Source of the DNA: Desmodus rotundus
Lineage: Eukaryota; Chordata; Mammalia; Chiroptera; Phyllostomidae
Length of the DNA: 64,000 nt
Assembly: GCF_022682495.2 (NCBI RefSeq)
Contig: NC_071389.1
Coordinates: 176,266,056 to 176,330,055, forward strand
Direction: 5' to 3'
How positions within the stretch are numbered: the first letter of the stretch is position 1; the number at the start of each line of letters is the position of its first letter. The translations under genes and the position numbers were made by a program. The notes beneath the pieces are model-generated. The model made no database searches and was not told where the DNA came from. It worked only from the letters and a program-made list of their open reading frames with translations. Below, in pieces: positions 40,631 to 53,120 of this stretch.

Positions 40631-43079
40631 GGTGATTAGGCAATTATATAATTCATATGGTATTCATAGTATAAGCCAATACTTTTCTTTCTCTATTCGC
40701 CATTCGAATTTGACAAACAGCTGACGGTTGAGGGGAAAGGAAGAGAAAGTAATAGAGATAAGAAATATTTCACATTCATAGCCTCAGATAAAATTTGCTT
40801 GTGGTTTCTACTATTAAATCTTCTAAATCAAGCAGGTATTTAAAAAGAATACTAAATAAATGGGGTATCCAACTGTATTACTATTGTAGCTGATCAGATC
40901 TTAAATTAGAAAGGGATTTCAGGACTTCATTGGCAAAATCTTGATTTCTTTGAAGCCCCTCAGCACCCCTCGTCCCGTGTGAGAAGAGCACAGTGGGCCC
41001 TTGCGTGTGTCCGTGCACCAAGCCCGCACCGTTCTCTGAACGGGGGCCTCAGCTTCGCAGTCAGCCAGGTGTTCACTGAGTGCTTTCCACTTCCTGACCA
41101 TTCATTTAACCAGAGGGAGCCAGCCCCGAAATGACGCCACAGTGCCACTTCCCACCTTTAGAGGGGAAAAGAGATCAACGATAACCAGACAAGCTTATCT
41201 AAAGGAATGATTAAAAGTAAAACCAGCTTCTAAGATTTTCCTGGAATAAGTACATATTAAACACAACCTTTTAAACCATCTATGGTCTTTTGTAGCTAAA
41301 TTCCTTGTAGCCTTCACATCCCAGTATCCTGATGCATCGCAGGTGCTTATTGAATGTGTCTGAATGAAGGGTAAACCTAAAGAGGAATGTGAACAGTGTA
41401 GTTTAGACTGATCTTCAACAGAAGGGTTAAAGGTAAAGGGGCTTTTAGACTTAACCCTCAGTCAACTGGAAACATTAAATTCCATTCCCTCCACTAATAG
41501 TGTTACTGATCTTTTTCTTTTGTGGCAGTCACCTTCCAATGATTGTGTGTGAGCACTGCAGTCGGAGTCCTGTTAAGGGTGACTGAAGTCCTTTGGACTT
41601 TCATGATCCCAGAAGGACCGGGGTGTGGAAGCATCTGCCTCCCCTCGTCAGTGACTCCAGTGCAGTGCCCGGTGTCTCCTGGGCGCTCGGCATGTGTGTG
41701 CTGACCGGATGGAGGGGACAGGAACAGAGAGCGTCTGTCTGCTCTTGGGTAGCCAATGAACTGCCCAGGCCTCTGCTTCCTGCTTCTTATAGGGAGGACT
41801 TTGTTCAAGCAGCTTTTTCAGACTCTGTTTCACAGTCTTAAAGACATAATGTGTATTCTTTAAAAAATATATGGTAAACTTTGTTGAGGAAATGCTGGGT
41901 CAAAGTTAAATAAGTTTTTTTTCTCCCAAAGGACTTGTCAGAGCCCCCTCCTGTGAGGGTCCATTGTGAACCCCAGAAGGGGATAAAGTTCACACGGTGG
42001 GATCCCTGGAGGCTCCCTCCCAGTGGTGACACTGTGTGAACTGCAGAGCCCCCACACAGGGCTGACTTCACTGACCAGAGCAGGTTCTGCTGTGCTGTAC
42101 ATGGGTGACAATGAGGTCGTGTGTGCACGTGCTGGCATCTCCATTTCTCAGTACATGGGACGCACTGGTCTGATCGATTGCCAGAAGGTTTGCCTGCCGC
42201 CCTGACGTGCCTCTCCCTGGACCCTCAGTTGCCCCGGGCCCTGCCTGGCACAGATCTCAGGCAGTCCTACCCCAACTCTGAAGATATTGCCACTATGATA
42301 AGAACCTTGGGTTATCATGCCAACAACTGGAGCACCCCTAAATCATTGGGGCATCTTGCATATGGAAACCCTCATAATAACCTTCAGCCTTCTCCCCAAA
42401 ACTGTATATAAGCTGTTGGAGCTTGCTGTAGAGTTCTAGAATATCAGTTTCCATGGTGAATCCATCTGTAGCCTTTACTTAAAATCATCTTTTAAGACCA
42501 TTTCTCCTCACTGGCACCCAGAGCTTGTGTAAAATACCCACAACCATCCCTGCACTCTCACAAGTCTGTCTGGAGTGGATTGGAGTGGAGTTGACGGCAA
42601 CCACACATCTTTGTGACTAACAGCCCCCTTACCCTAAGGGCAGGTTGAGCGAGCATAACCAAGGCCTCCTATAATGCACAGAATGACTTAAGGATAAAAC
42701 TCAAATGCCTTAGTCCTTAAGCCTCTGTTTCATTCCTTCTCCATGTTATCATAATTATCTCCAACTCTGCTACATTTTTGGTGCCAAAGAAATATTCATA
42801 TGCTTTGTCAAGTCCTAAATTTGACAAGCTCTTTTGGGATCTCAGATCTGATATATTTTTTGAAGGGAAAATGGAGAAGGTGCCAAGAAAGATGTCCTCA
42901 GCTGGCACGAAGACATATTAACTCCTCACTCACCAGGGATAACAGAATAACGCTAGACTTGAGAACTATTAGTGCTCAACCGTGTGTTGCGTGATAGTGC
43001 AGTAACCAGTAAGGAGGGTATCTTGAATTATTTTTAACATAGTAAATGTATTTACATTTGTGCTGTTGAACTCATTCAT

Positions 43080-43420
43080 GCATTTAGTCATTCATTCATT
43101 CATATTGAGAGCCTACTAAGTGCCAAGTACTGTTCTTGATACTAGAGAGACAGCAGTGATCAAAACAGACAAAAGTTTTGTCCTTCATATCACTTACATT
43201 CTAAAGGAGCTGAGGAAAAGAAAATACATTAAAAAGGCAATTATACACAACATTAGAAGGTGTTAGCTGCTACAGAAAAAAATAAAGCAGAGAGGGAGAT
43301 AATGAGTGTTGGCAGAGGAGTTGCAACTGTAAATTGTGTGGTCCAGGAAAGCCTCAGTGGGAAAGACCATCAAGCCTGGCCTGAAGTTAGTGAGGGGCTT
43401 CCCAGCAGAGAGAAGAGCAG
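43080..43420. repeat. Ancient dispersed repeat with ATTC run
   Basis: (ATTC)n at 43088-43102 precedes 'gagcctactaagtgccaag', 'cagcagtgatcaaaacagac' and 'ggaaagcctcagtgggaaag'. This is the same unnamed repeat type as 1640-2400 and a clearer copy. Confidence 0.4.
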
Positions 43421-43719
43421 ACTAAGGCAGAAGTTTGCCTGCTGTTTTCTAGGAACCACCGTGGCTACTGCGGGAGAGTAGTAGGAGATGATGTGGTGGG
43501 GATGAGCTCGACTCTGCCACTTCCTCTCCTGCCTTCTTCTGAACTCGATTTGCCCAGGCTTCCATCTTGATGTCTTTTTCCTATGTTCCTCCCCTTATAT
43601 TCTCCCTGAAAATGGGCCAGATCCTTAGTCATTTCCAGCAAATGCCCCTGCTCTAGCCTCTCTGTTCTTCAAACCATATGCTTGAGCAGAATAACAATAC
43701 CTAAGTATTGTGGTGTGCA

Positions 43720-44070
43720 CATCACGTCCTTTCCCAGCCTGACCGTTCAGCATGCTGTACAGTGTGGCTTCTCGCTGTGCACCAACTGTGTCCAATGTTC
43801 ATGTCAGAACATTCTTTCCAACTTCAGTTAAGACATGGTGCTTGGGTCCCTCTGCATCTTAGCTTGTGTCATTCCTCTTGCCCTAAGTGCCCTGCCCACA
43901 CCTCTGCTTGTATATTCTCCACCAATCTGTAGGAGTCAGCTCCATCTCTGCTTCCTGTAGCCTCCCCATCACCACCCTCACATTATGATCTCCACTCCCT
44001 CTAGACTTCCATCGCCTTTCCTTGCCTTATATCTCATTTGAAACTTGGCACAATGCTCATTTAGTCATAG
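43720..44070 (+). repeat. L2 LINE fossil
   Basis: Pyrimidine-rich L2 3' text: 'cacctctgcttgtatattct', 'agcctccccatcaccaccct', 'cgcctttccttgccttata'. Non-coding. Confidence 0.45.
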
Positions 44071-44139
44071 GATTTTTCTATTCTGCGTATGTTGATTGAG
44101 CATCTGTTCTGTGTATAGAGAACTTTGTGATGTGTTTTA

Positions 44140-44350
44140 CAGTTAGGTGTGAGGACCCTGCATTTGAATTCTTGCTCTGCTGGTTTCTAGCTGTATGACC
44201 TTATTCAAATCACATACCTCTCTGTGCATCAGTCTCCTTGCCTGTTAAATGGGGGTAATAACACCTACTTCATAGGGTTAATGGGAAGATTAATGACTTG
44301 TTTAATGCGTGGTACATTAACATAGACGTGTTAGCTGCTGCCATCATTAT
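44140..44350 (+). repeat. MIR SINE fossil, nearly full length
   Basis: Forward MIR is clear: 'gaattcttgctctgctggtt', 'tgcatcagtctccttgcctg', 'aatgggggtaataacaccta'. Confidence 0.75.
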
Positions 44351-45904
44351 ATTACTGTTATTTCCAACTGAACTATAACTTAGGGATTATATCTGTTGCC
44401 TTATTTCATTTCAGAGCTCAATGACTTATACATGGATTATACCCATTAAATGCATGTAAGACTTTAGGGTACAGGTTATGTCATAGTAAAGTTAATATAG
44501 GAATAAACCCACTTGTTCTACTAGCTCAGAGACCAAACCTCAGTTAGTCAGCATGAAATGTAATGCCATTATCTGATTTTTATGAAATATTTTAGGAAAT
44601 ACTTATTAAGGCTTATATATCCAAATTTTGCAAAATACAAAAGAAATAATTGCTTTACTATGAGGAAAAGTGGTATTTTATTTTCTACAAGCTCTTGTTT
44701 TGGCCACAGCAGGAGAAGTGGCTATGGGAGAAGAAGTTCCATCCCCCCACCTTCTCCTCCCCTCTGGAGCCTGTCAGAGGAACCCCAGCTCCCCCTAAGC
44801 TCAGAGAGGCAAGGGACTCCCGCCCTGGGAGCACAGCACCCAGAGCTGTGAAGACATACTTACCAGGCTTCTCACACCCAAGTGCAGGTTTCTTCACATG
44901 CAAACATTGGTGTGTTTGCCACTGCGGACAACCAAGGCACTGATATTAACAGTAAGAGGAAAAAGAGCAGAAATGACTAAGGTGTTCAGCGCTTGCTATA
45001 TAACTCACTTTTGGTGGCAACAAAATGCCACCAGGTTCTCCAGGGGGCCAGGAAGGGAACTAAGTAAATTTTGGCAATTTTGGCAATTTTATTTTATACC
45101 TATATCTACTAGCTATATTCTGTAATGTTATTATGACAATTCAGTCACCTACTCTGAATGAATTTGAACAATATTCTCTCCTATGAATAATGTATAATTA
45201 AATGTAAAAATAATCATTTTTCCTCCCACTTCCACCCCCAATTATAACTTTCACAAAAGGGAAGAGTCTGACTTTCTAATCCATTGCTGTAGCCACAGCC
45301 AGGTGTTCCATGGGTAGGGTCCTGGGTGCCTATCCTGGGCCCCAGGTTTTAAAATGGAGGCTTTGTAATGATGTGCTGTACCGTATGTCTCCTCTTAGAA
45401 CCTTGTTGAAATTCAGTTTCGAAGTTTCTTAAGTCACTCAGTTAGTAAATGGTGGAGCTCAGATTCGAGGTTAGATCTTTTGAGCCCGTAAGTCATGTGT
45501 TTACTTACTGTTTTATCATTAAACTGCCCTTTCACTGTTAAGTACAGACTACCTCCTTTTGCCATCTGTTCCAAGCATTTATAGCCATGGAACAGTGAAG
45601 AAGATCCTGCCTTCAAAAAGTCTGCTCTTTGTATCCTGGTCTGACCTTCTTCTTCCCACTCTGGGCAAACAAGGGATCATTTTGGGAGAGGGGGAGGCCA
45701 CTTCCCCCAGCTACCTTCTCCTGTCTTCTGACGGTGTTCAGAGTCTGAAGTCACAGGCACAAACCTACTTCATCCGAGTTAGGCTGCAGGACATTATTGT
45801 GGGAAGATTGAGTAGCATACAGAATACGAGTGGTTGCTGTACCTACTCATTTGTTCACGGGAAAATTGAGAAGATCTAGAGAGAGAAAACATACAAAACA
45901 TGAT

Positions 45905-46640
45905 GCACTTTGGGGCGGGGCGGGGGACACAGGACCCAACACTCCCACTCCGGGGAATTACCTTGAAGAAATGAAAATGTATGTTTACACAAAAACCGAT
46001 ACATGAATGTTACAGCTGCTCTGTCCATATTTACCCCAGACTGAAAGTAACCCCCTAAACGTCCTTCCATGGGTAAATGGACAAATAAACTGATCCATTC
46101 ATACAGTGGATTCTCAGCCATAAAAAGGAGTGACCTAGAGATACATGCAGAGCATGGAGGCATCTCAAAGGCATTGTCAGTAGAAAAGCCCATCTCCAAA
46201 GGTCACAGACTGTATAACTCCACTTAATATGACATTCTGGAAAAGACAAAACTGTGGGGCTAGAGAACAGATCAGTGGTTGCCAGAGGTTAAAGGTCAGG
46301 GGAAGGTGACTTTAAGGGCGTGGCTCAAGGGAGTTTGGGGGCTGATGGAATTGTTCTGTGTCCTGATTGTGGTAATGGTTACAAGATTCTATACATGGTT
46401 ACAATTCATGTAGTTAGTGGGGATTTAGTGCTTAGTAAATACATGGATTCAGATGGGGAAGATGAGAAAGGCCCGGAGACGCACGTCAGTGATGGCCGCA
46501 CAACAGTGGGAATGTACTTAATGCCACAGCACTGTCTACTTAAAAATACTTCAAATGGTAAATTTACGTTAGGTTTATTTTATCACAATTTAAATGAATG
46601 AATGAATGGATGAATGGATAGATAAATAGCAGAATTCATA
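45905..46640 (+). repeat. Old L1 (L1M-type) ORF2 end and 3' UTR
   Basis: Forward L1 order: 'ccatgggtaaatggacaaa', 'ctcagccataaaaaggagtg', 'tatgacattctggaaaagac', 'cagtggttgccagaggttaa', 'ggaattgttctgtgtcctga', 'taaatttacgttaggtttat', then AATG/GATA-rich simple sequence. No open frame survives. Confidence 0.7.
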
Positions 46641-47357
46641 GAACTGTATGTAAAAACAGTAAACCAACAATTAAAAAGTACTATGAAACCAGAGGGTAGT
46701 GAGGGTAACAATAAGGAAAGGGAGGGTGTTGGGGAGGGGAGAGAGTAGCCCCTGCAAAGCTGTGATGCTCCGCCACCCGCCACCCCTCGTAATTGGTAGC
46801 ACAGGCCAAAAGCAGCCCTCGCATACTAAGCCTTCCCACTGCTTCTCTTGGGCGCCTCGGAGAATTGAGTGGCATTTGGGCATTGATTCTCTTTGTGATT
46901 CAAATGTAAAATCAGGAGTAATGGAATATTTATGTGTTGGATCATCAAGCTTTGAAGACAAAAACCCCCAGTCCCGTGCATGAGTGCGGAGGGACCCAGC
47001 AAACAGGACATACGATACGCATCTCTACAAGGTCACAGTGCTGGTTCATCCGAATCTGCATGTGCTGATTGGACTCCGACTGAACAAGAAGAGCCATTTT
47101 TCAGAGGAACCAACTGCCCACGAAGGCATTTGCTCACCCTCTTCATTGTGGGGGAGCACTCTCATCTGTGTGCTGTCACTCACAAGGCCGAACTCTGACT
47201 AACCTCCCCCCACCTGGCGGTCAGTACAGACGCCTGGGTGCCATCAACACTTAGGAGAGTTTTTGCTTTGTTTTCAGAACCTGCTCTTTCCCCAGGATCT
47301 TTCTAACACAAAAACCCAGTTTTGACAATGCCAGAATTCTTCAGTTGCTTCTGACAA

Positions 47358-47400
47358 TAGTGATGATGATGATGATATTAATGATGATAATGATAATACT
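47358..47400. repeat. Imperfect (GAT)n simple repeat
   Basis: GATGATGATGATGAT followed by AATGATGATAATGATAA directly abuts the MIR that follows. Confidence 0.85.
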
Positions 47401-47625
47401 GTCATGATAGCTAATCATGTACTTATCATGCCAAACACTGTGCTAACACTTTGCCCAGAGTAACCAGTTGGACACTGAGCCCTATGAAGTCGGCACTAAC
47501 ACTACCCCCATTGTACCAGTGCAGAAACTGGGGCACAGAGAAACTAAATAGTTGCTTCAGGTCACACAGCTATCAAGCAGCAGAGCTGGAATTCAATCTC
47601 AGAAAGTTTGGCGCTAGAGGCCCTG
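47400..47625 (-). repeat. MIR SINE fossil
   Basis: Reverse MIR: 'caaacactgtgctaacactt', 'ggcacagagaaactaaatag', 'gcagagctggaattcaatct'. Confidence 0.65.
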
Positions 47626-47689
47626 CTGTTGCTTACCCCTTCTGGCATGAACAAAGAAGTCTCCTTGTACAGAATTCAACCCCCCTTGT

Positions 47690-48965
47690 GATCCAGGCCC
47701 TGCCTTCCTCTTCAGCCTTGTCAGCCTCCTTAGGCCCTTACAGTGACGAGCTCTCGTGGTCTCTGCTCACGCCCAGGCTCTCTCCTTGCCCTGTCTGCAC
47801 GCACTGTTCTCTCCATCGAGAAACCTCCTCGCTCCTCTCGTCCACCTGGAAAACTCTTCTTTCAAACCCTAGCCCCATGCTACAGCCTCTGTGACCCTGC
47901 TCAGGACAGCACCCTTTCCTGTGTGCAGCCACTGCCCGACAGGCATCTAGCCCCACAGCACCCATCACACTGTCCCTTGTGCCCTAGCCGTTCCATGCTT
48001 GGCCCCTGTCAGGCCTTCCTGTTTGCTGTTCCCTGGGTCCAATACACATTCCTGTGATCTGTGCACATCTGGTTCCTTCTCATCGTTCAGGTCTCTCTGC
48101 AGATGTCACCTTCTCAGAGAGGCCTTTTCGGGACAGCGAGTCTAAACTTGTTCTCCTACCAATCACTCTCTATTCTGTGTAATAACTGTTCCCATTTCTT
48201 CATAGCACTTTGTTTTCACCATTTGAAATCATCTGTGCTCCAGTTATCTACTGCTGCACATCAAACTATTCCAACACTTAGTGGCTTAAAGCAAGAACCA
48301 TTCCATTTTATTTCACAATTTTGTGGGTCAGATATTTGCATAAAACTTGGCTGAGTGACTCTTCGGCTTCATGTGGCATCTATTGAGGTCACTCATTATT
48401 CAGCTAGTGGCTGGACTGAAAGGTCCAAGTTGGCTGTACTCTATCTAACGTCTGGTGCCCTAGCTGGAAGGGCCAGAAGGCCGGGCTCAGCTGGGACTAT
48501 AGACAGAAGCACCTACGTGTGGTGACCCCAGCATGGTGGCGTTGGGGTTGTTGCACCTCTTAGAGGGTGGACTGCTCTCCTCAGAGTGAGGTTCCAGGGA
48601 ACCCAGATGGCAACTGCAAAGCTTCACGTGACCTAGCCTCAGAAGTCCCAGGGTGTTACTTCTGCACATTGTATTGGTCAAACAAGTCACTGAGGCCAGG
48701 TCAGAATCAAGGGAAGGGGCATAAGCCTTATCTCTCGATGTGAAGGGTGGCAAAGAATTTGTGGCTGACCTCAGTCCATTACATTAAAAAATTTTTAATG
48801 AAAAACAACAGGCTTATCTGCCTGTCTTTTTTGCAATGTGAATTCTTTGAAGGCAGGATCTTATTCTCTGTAAGATTGCATCCTCAGCACCCAGAAAAGT
48901 GTCCACACATGACAGATGCCAATAGATACTTGCTGAATGTCTGTATGAATTAAAGAATAAATGAA
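47690..48965 (+). repeat. L2 LINE fossil interrupted by an MLT1-like LTR
   Basis: 47690-48236 is L2 3' text ending 'cttcatagcactttgttttc'. 48237-48800 is a different element. L2 resumes at about 48835 with 'ctttgaaggcaggatctta' and finishes with 'cttgctgaatgtctgtatga' and an AATGAATG tail. The two halves are in matching order, showing a nested insertion. Confidence 0.6.
48237..48800 (+). repeat. MLT1-like solo LTR inserted into L2
   Basis: 'agttatctactgctgcacat', 'cacttagtggcttaaagcaa', 'ttgtgggtcagatatttgc', 'gtgacctagcctcagaagtc', 'ttgtattggtcaaacaagtc' follow old MLT1 LTR order. No internal sequence is attached, so it is a solo LTR. Confidence 0.6.
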
Positions 48966-49019
48966 TGGGCAAATGAATTAATGAAAAACTAAATGAATAA
49001 AAAAATGAATGAATGCTTA

Positions 49020-49150
49020 GATCTCTAACACTCTGGTATGGAAACTTCTTAAAAACAGATTCTGTCTTTTTTCATCTTGTGTCCTCAGTCCCTGATACAG
49101 TCACCTACACTAATAGATGTTCGGCAAATATTTGCCAAATAAATTAATGC
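49020..49150 (+). repeat. L2 LINE 3' tip
   Basis: 'ctgatacagtcacctacact' then 'aatagatgttcggcaaatat' and an AATAAATTAATG tail. Confidence 0.45.
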
Positions 49151-49699
49151 ATTTTAATTATATAGTTAAAGGAGATACCTTGACTTATTGCCAGCATATA
49201 CATAGGTGTTAAATTAATAATGCCTTATATGTAGGAAAATCAGTTTACATATTTATTTAATAAATAAAATGAAATGGACCAGACCCCTACTTCCCTGACT
49301 TCCTCCTTTCTCCCCTTCTCCCTGTAACAGGCTGGGTAAGAGACTCTCTAGAGAGAAGGCAGCAGCCATAACAGCCTGTAAGCCCTCGAGTCTGATCATC
49401 TTTGCGTAGGGGCAGGGACCTTTACTCCTGGCACCTTTCTTCTAGCGTGGTTGCCAAGACTAATTCATTTTGAGGTCATTAAGATCGGAGACTGAGACAA
49501 TGATGTGAACAGCTAGAGGGCTGGATTCTGATTCTCTGCCACTCTCCAGGAGGATCAAGTGAAAAGCAGTTCTCTTACTTTCTGACATTGTTTTGCCCTT
49601 GTGCAAGTGTGTGCTTAGAGTAAGTGCCGAAAGCATGTGCAGAGGGATGCAGAGGGGGAACGGGAGTTGGCATGTGATACAAGTAGGGAGTAGGACTCG

Positions 49700-49840
49700 T
49701 GGGCTAGCATTTGGGGCTGCGGTGGACAGGCTCAGTTCCTGGGGGTCAAGTCCTCTTACTTCACCACATGGTGTCGAACAATTTACTTGGCCTCTTCAGA
49801 GCTACAGTTTCCTGTTCTGTGAAATGGGACTGATCCCTAA
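49700..49840 (+). repeat. MIR SINE fossil, partial
   Basis: 'gtgtcgaacaatttacttgg', 'cagtttcctgttctgtgaaa', 'tgggactgatccctaagg'. Confidence 0.5.
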
Positions 49841-49967
49841 GGTACCTTTTTGTGTGTGTTTTTATTTCCCTATCTAAATCTGTTTTTTATAAATCATCGT
49901 AATCTGGGTAACTCTGGAAAAAGATTCCAAGTTTAAGGAAACCCTATTTTGGCCACAGGTGACTAAT

Positions 49968-50736
49968 AAGAAGTACTGTATGTAAGTTTCCGTTTTAAAT
50001 CCCACATATGAGTGAAATCGTATGGTTCTTAGCTTTTTCTGACTGACTTATTTTGCTGAGCATAATGTTCTAGGGTCCATCCGTGCCGTCACAAATGGCA
50101 GTGTTCCATCTTTCCTCGTGGCCGAGTAGTGTCCCATCGTATGTATGCACCGCGTCTTCTCTACCCAGTCATCTGTCGAAGGACACTTGGGTTGTTTCAG
50201 TGTCGTGGCCACTGTGAATAGTGCTGCTATGAATGTAGGGTGTCTATGTCTTTGCCAATAAATTTTTCAGTAGATACCCAAAAGAGGGATTGCTGGGTAA
50301 TATGGTAACTCTATTCTTAATTTTTCTGAAGCAGTTCCATACCATTTTCCATAGTGGTTGTACCAGTATACATTCCCACCATCAGTGATGATTTCTTTTT
50401 CTCTACAACCTCTCCAACACTTGTTATTATTTGTCTTGTTGATAATAGCTTTCTAACAGCTGTGAGGTGGCATCTCAAATGTATTTGTCATTTGCATTTC
50501 TCTAATAGCTGCTGAAATTGAGTATCTTTTCATGTATCTGTGGGTCAGAGGGGAGGGAGTTGGGGGGCAGAAAGGGTAAAGGGGACCAGAAGATAATTTG
50601 ACTCTGGGTGGTGGGCACGCAATGCAAGAAACAGAGCACGTTTTCATACTAATGTACACTTGAAACCTATGCAATCTTATTAACCAATGTCACCCCAATA
50701 AATGTAATAAAGTAAAAAATAAAAGCAGTACCATAT
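49968..50736 (+). mobile_element. L1 with 5' inversion (twin priming) and candidate TSD
   Basis: 49982 to about 50545 is L1 ORF2 C-terminal sequence in antisense (for example 'gattgctgggtaatatggta', 'catttctctaatagctgctg'). About 50546 to 50722 switches to sense-strand L1 3' UTR ('gtcagaggggagggagttgg', 'acacttgaaacctatgcaat', 'caccccaataaatgtaataa') with an A-rich tail. Flanks AAGAAGTACTGTAT and AAGCAGTACCATAT (11 of 14 identical) are a plausible aged target-site duplication. An inverted upstream segment followed by a forward 3' end is the signature of twin-primed reverse transcription. No intact ORF remains. Confidence 0.8.
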
Positions 50737-51249
50737 AAAATTCCCCACTATAACATTAGACTGAGTTTTTTAATCCAATGCTGGTCTCCTTGATGTATTG
50801 GGTTTAAATTTTTTTTTAATTGTTTCTTGGGGTTCTCCCTGTTAAGTGGACTTTTGGTTCTTGACAGCAGTAAACTCTTGTCCTTCTCAGAGCCCCAAGA
50901 ACACTCAGGCTAAGGCAATGCCACATAATGCCTCATGGCTTGAAGCGAGTTTTATTATAAGGCATTTTGGGGAAGCATCTCAGTATTTAGCAGATTATTT
51001 TTATAAACCTATGTTTTATTTAAACCTCATTAAGCTGGGACATGAATGTTCAGAGGAAAAGGCAAGCTCACTTTTGCTTCTGCTTTGGCTAATTCTGGGG
51101 CAATTGTGCTCTCTCTCCCTGTTGGTCCCCAGACTGGCCTACTTTAAGGAATAAATTAGAGAATCAGTGTTTTCAATCTGAAGGAACATTGCCTAACATA
51201 AGACAATTTTAGATATTAGAACTTCATCTTTATAAAAGCAGTTAATAAT

Positions 51250-51425
51250 TTTGAGACTCCATGATGTGCCAGATATTGTGTTAGTTGTTTCCTATATATT
51301 ATCTTATTATTTATTTAAAATAATACTTCCAGGAAAATGGGGCTTTGTGCCTATAAGTAACTTGCCCATGTTCATACAGCTGATCAGAGACAGAGCCAGA
51401 ATCCAAATTCAAGTTGTCTGCCTCG
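51250..51425 (-). repeat. MIR SINE fossil
   Basis: Reverse MIR: 'ccatgatgtgccagatattg', 'aagtaacttgcccatgttca', 'cagagccagaatccaaattc'. Confidence 0.6.
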
Positions 51426-51619
51426 AAGAGCAGTGCTTTCTGCAGGGCTGCCTTCTCCTTTCAGTGCTGACTGGCTCTCTGATGGATTTTTATGGAAGGT
51501 GCTTTAACTATAAGAGTCTTGCTATGTTCTTATTTAATTCCTCTAGTTTTTTAATTGCTTTAATTTATTTTCAGATATTTTCTCTCAGTCCCTGGCTTGT
51601 CTTTTCATGATGCCGTGTT

Positions 51620-52090
51620 TTTCAGAGGAGGTCTTAATTTGATGGAGTCCAGTTAGTGTTGAGAGTGTGCTCTCTGTATAGATTGTGCTTTTGGTGTTAT
51701 GTTTAAAAAATCATTGTCTACCTCAAGGTTACAAAGATTTTTCTCCTAAAAATGTTATAATTTTAGGATTTATATTTAGGTATACAATCCAATGAGTTAA
51801 TTTCTGTGTACCTTGTGAGGTGTGGAATGACATTCTTTTTTTGCATATGGGTATCTAGTTCTTCCAACACCATTTGTTGAAGACTGCCCTATCGCCACTG
51901 AATTACCTTTGCAGCACATGTGTGGTCTGGTGGGCACTCTATTCTGTTCCAGTGATCTCCACACTATTTCTATTCTAATGTCACACTGTCATGTATTATA
52001 ATTAAGTTGTGAAGGCAGGTAACATAAGTCCTTCAACTTTGTTCTTTTTCAAAATTGTCTTGAATATTTGAGGTCCTTTATCACTTCTTT
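51620..52090 (-). repeat. L1 ORF2 fragment, antisense
   Basis: 'ctacctcaaggttacaaaga', 'caacaccatttgttgaaga', 'ctattctgttccagtgatct' and 'ccttcaactttgttcttttt' are standard antisense L1 ORF2 text. Both ends are truncated. Confidence 0.7.
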
Positions 52091-52639
52091 AGCTTTTAGT
52101 TATTCAAGCTTATGCTTATAAAACAGCATCTAGAAATCCAAACATATCTTAAAATTCAAAGTCACTAAAGAGTGGTATGGAACCTTTCCATAATCGAGCT
52201 TCACCAGGTGATGAGGCACTCTGGGTGCCAGAATCCATTTGGTTAATCAAAAAGTGTTCCATATACCTTACATGGATTGCCCATTTTCAAAAAACTAGAA
52301 TATAATAATTTATACCAGAATTGTGTTGGACGTGATTTCCTCTTTCATTGATATTTGAGAAGATACTTTGAGCCCTGGAGTATGTTAGTCATTGTGCGCG
52401 TTGGTTGTCTTGTCCTGGCAAAGTAAAAAATTACTGATTAAAGGGAGTTTATTTGGTTACATTGCTGCCTGCCACAGTATCTATTCTCCTTTTGACTTAG
52501 AGGGTACCTTTTTTCCAACATCTGAACTGTTATAATTGACAGTGATATCCATAGCATCTTGGTGGCTGTCTCTTTAAATTTGCTATCTGCAGAGGCAGCA
52601 AGGAGCACTATTAATTAAGCTAACTAATCCCTGATGATG

Positions 52640-52745
52640 TTAGCCATCACAGCCACTGTGCGACAGTGAGCAAACTACTTGTCGTCTTTGGGCTTCCGCT
52701 TCTTCATTTGTAAAATGAAAAGTTTGGACTAGTTAATCTTGAGTG
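52640..52745 (+). repeat. MIR SINE fossil, partial
   Basis: 'cagtgagcaaactacttgtc', 'cttcttcatttgtaaaatga'. Short partial copy. Confidence 0.45.
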
Positions 52746-52775
52746 GCTCATCCAACTCCCAAAATTCTTTGACTC

Positions 52776-53120
52776 TTTTTTTTTTTGGTTTTTGTATTTT
52801 CTTTTTTTTTTTAATTTTTATTGTTATTCAGTTACAGTTGTATGCCTTTTCTCCCCTTCCCTCCCCCCCACCCCAGCTGAACCCACCTCCCTCCCCCACC
52901 CCCACCATCCCCCCCGATTTTGTCCATGTGTCCTTTATAATAGTTCCTGCAATCCCCTCTTCCCACCGTCCCCACCACCCCCCCCCCCCCACCGGCCACT
53001 GCTAGACTGTTCCCAACTTCAATGTCTCTGGATGTATTTTGTTTGCTTTTTTCTTCTATTGATTATGTTCCAGTTAAGGGTGAGATCATATGGTATAGTG
53101 TCTTCATTCACTTAAAAATC
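52776..53120 (-). mobile_element. 5'-truncated L1 3' end (bat-type), antisense, C-rich
   Basis: A T-rich run (52776-52812, the complement of the poly-A tail) is followed by 'attgttattcagttacagtt', a C-rich stretch with a C13-14 run near 52976-52990, 'caatgtctctggatgtattt' and 'gatcatatggtat'. This is the reverse complement of an L1 3' UTR type I associate with bats. The 5' end is lost. Confidence 0.7.

Noticed and set aside
43088..43102. Clustered short repeats as a CRISPR-like array
   Set aside because: All such clusters in the window are simple repeats without unique spacers, and the DNA is vertebrate.
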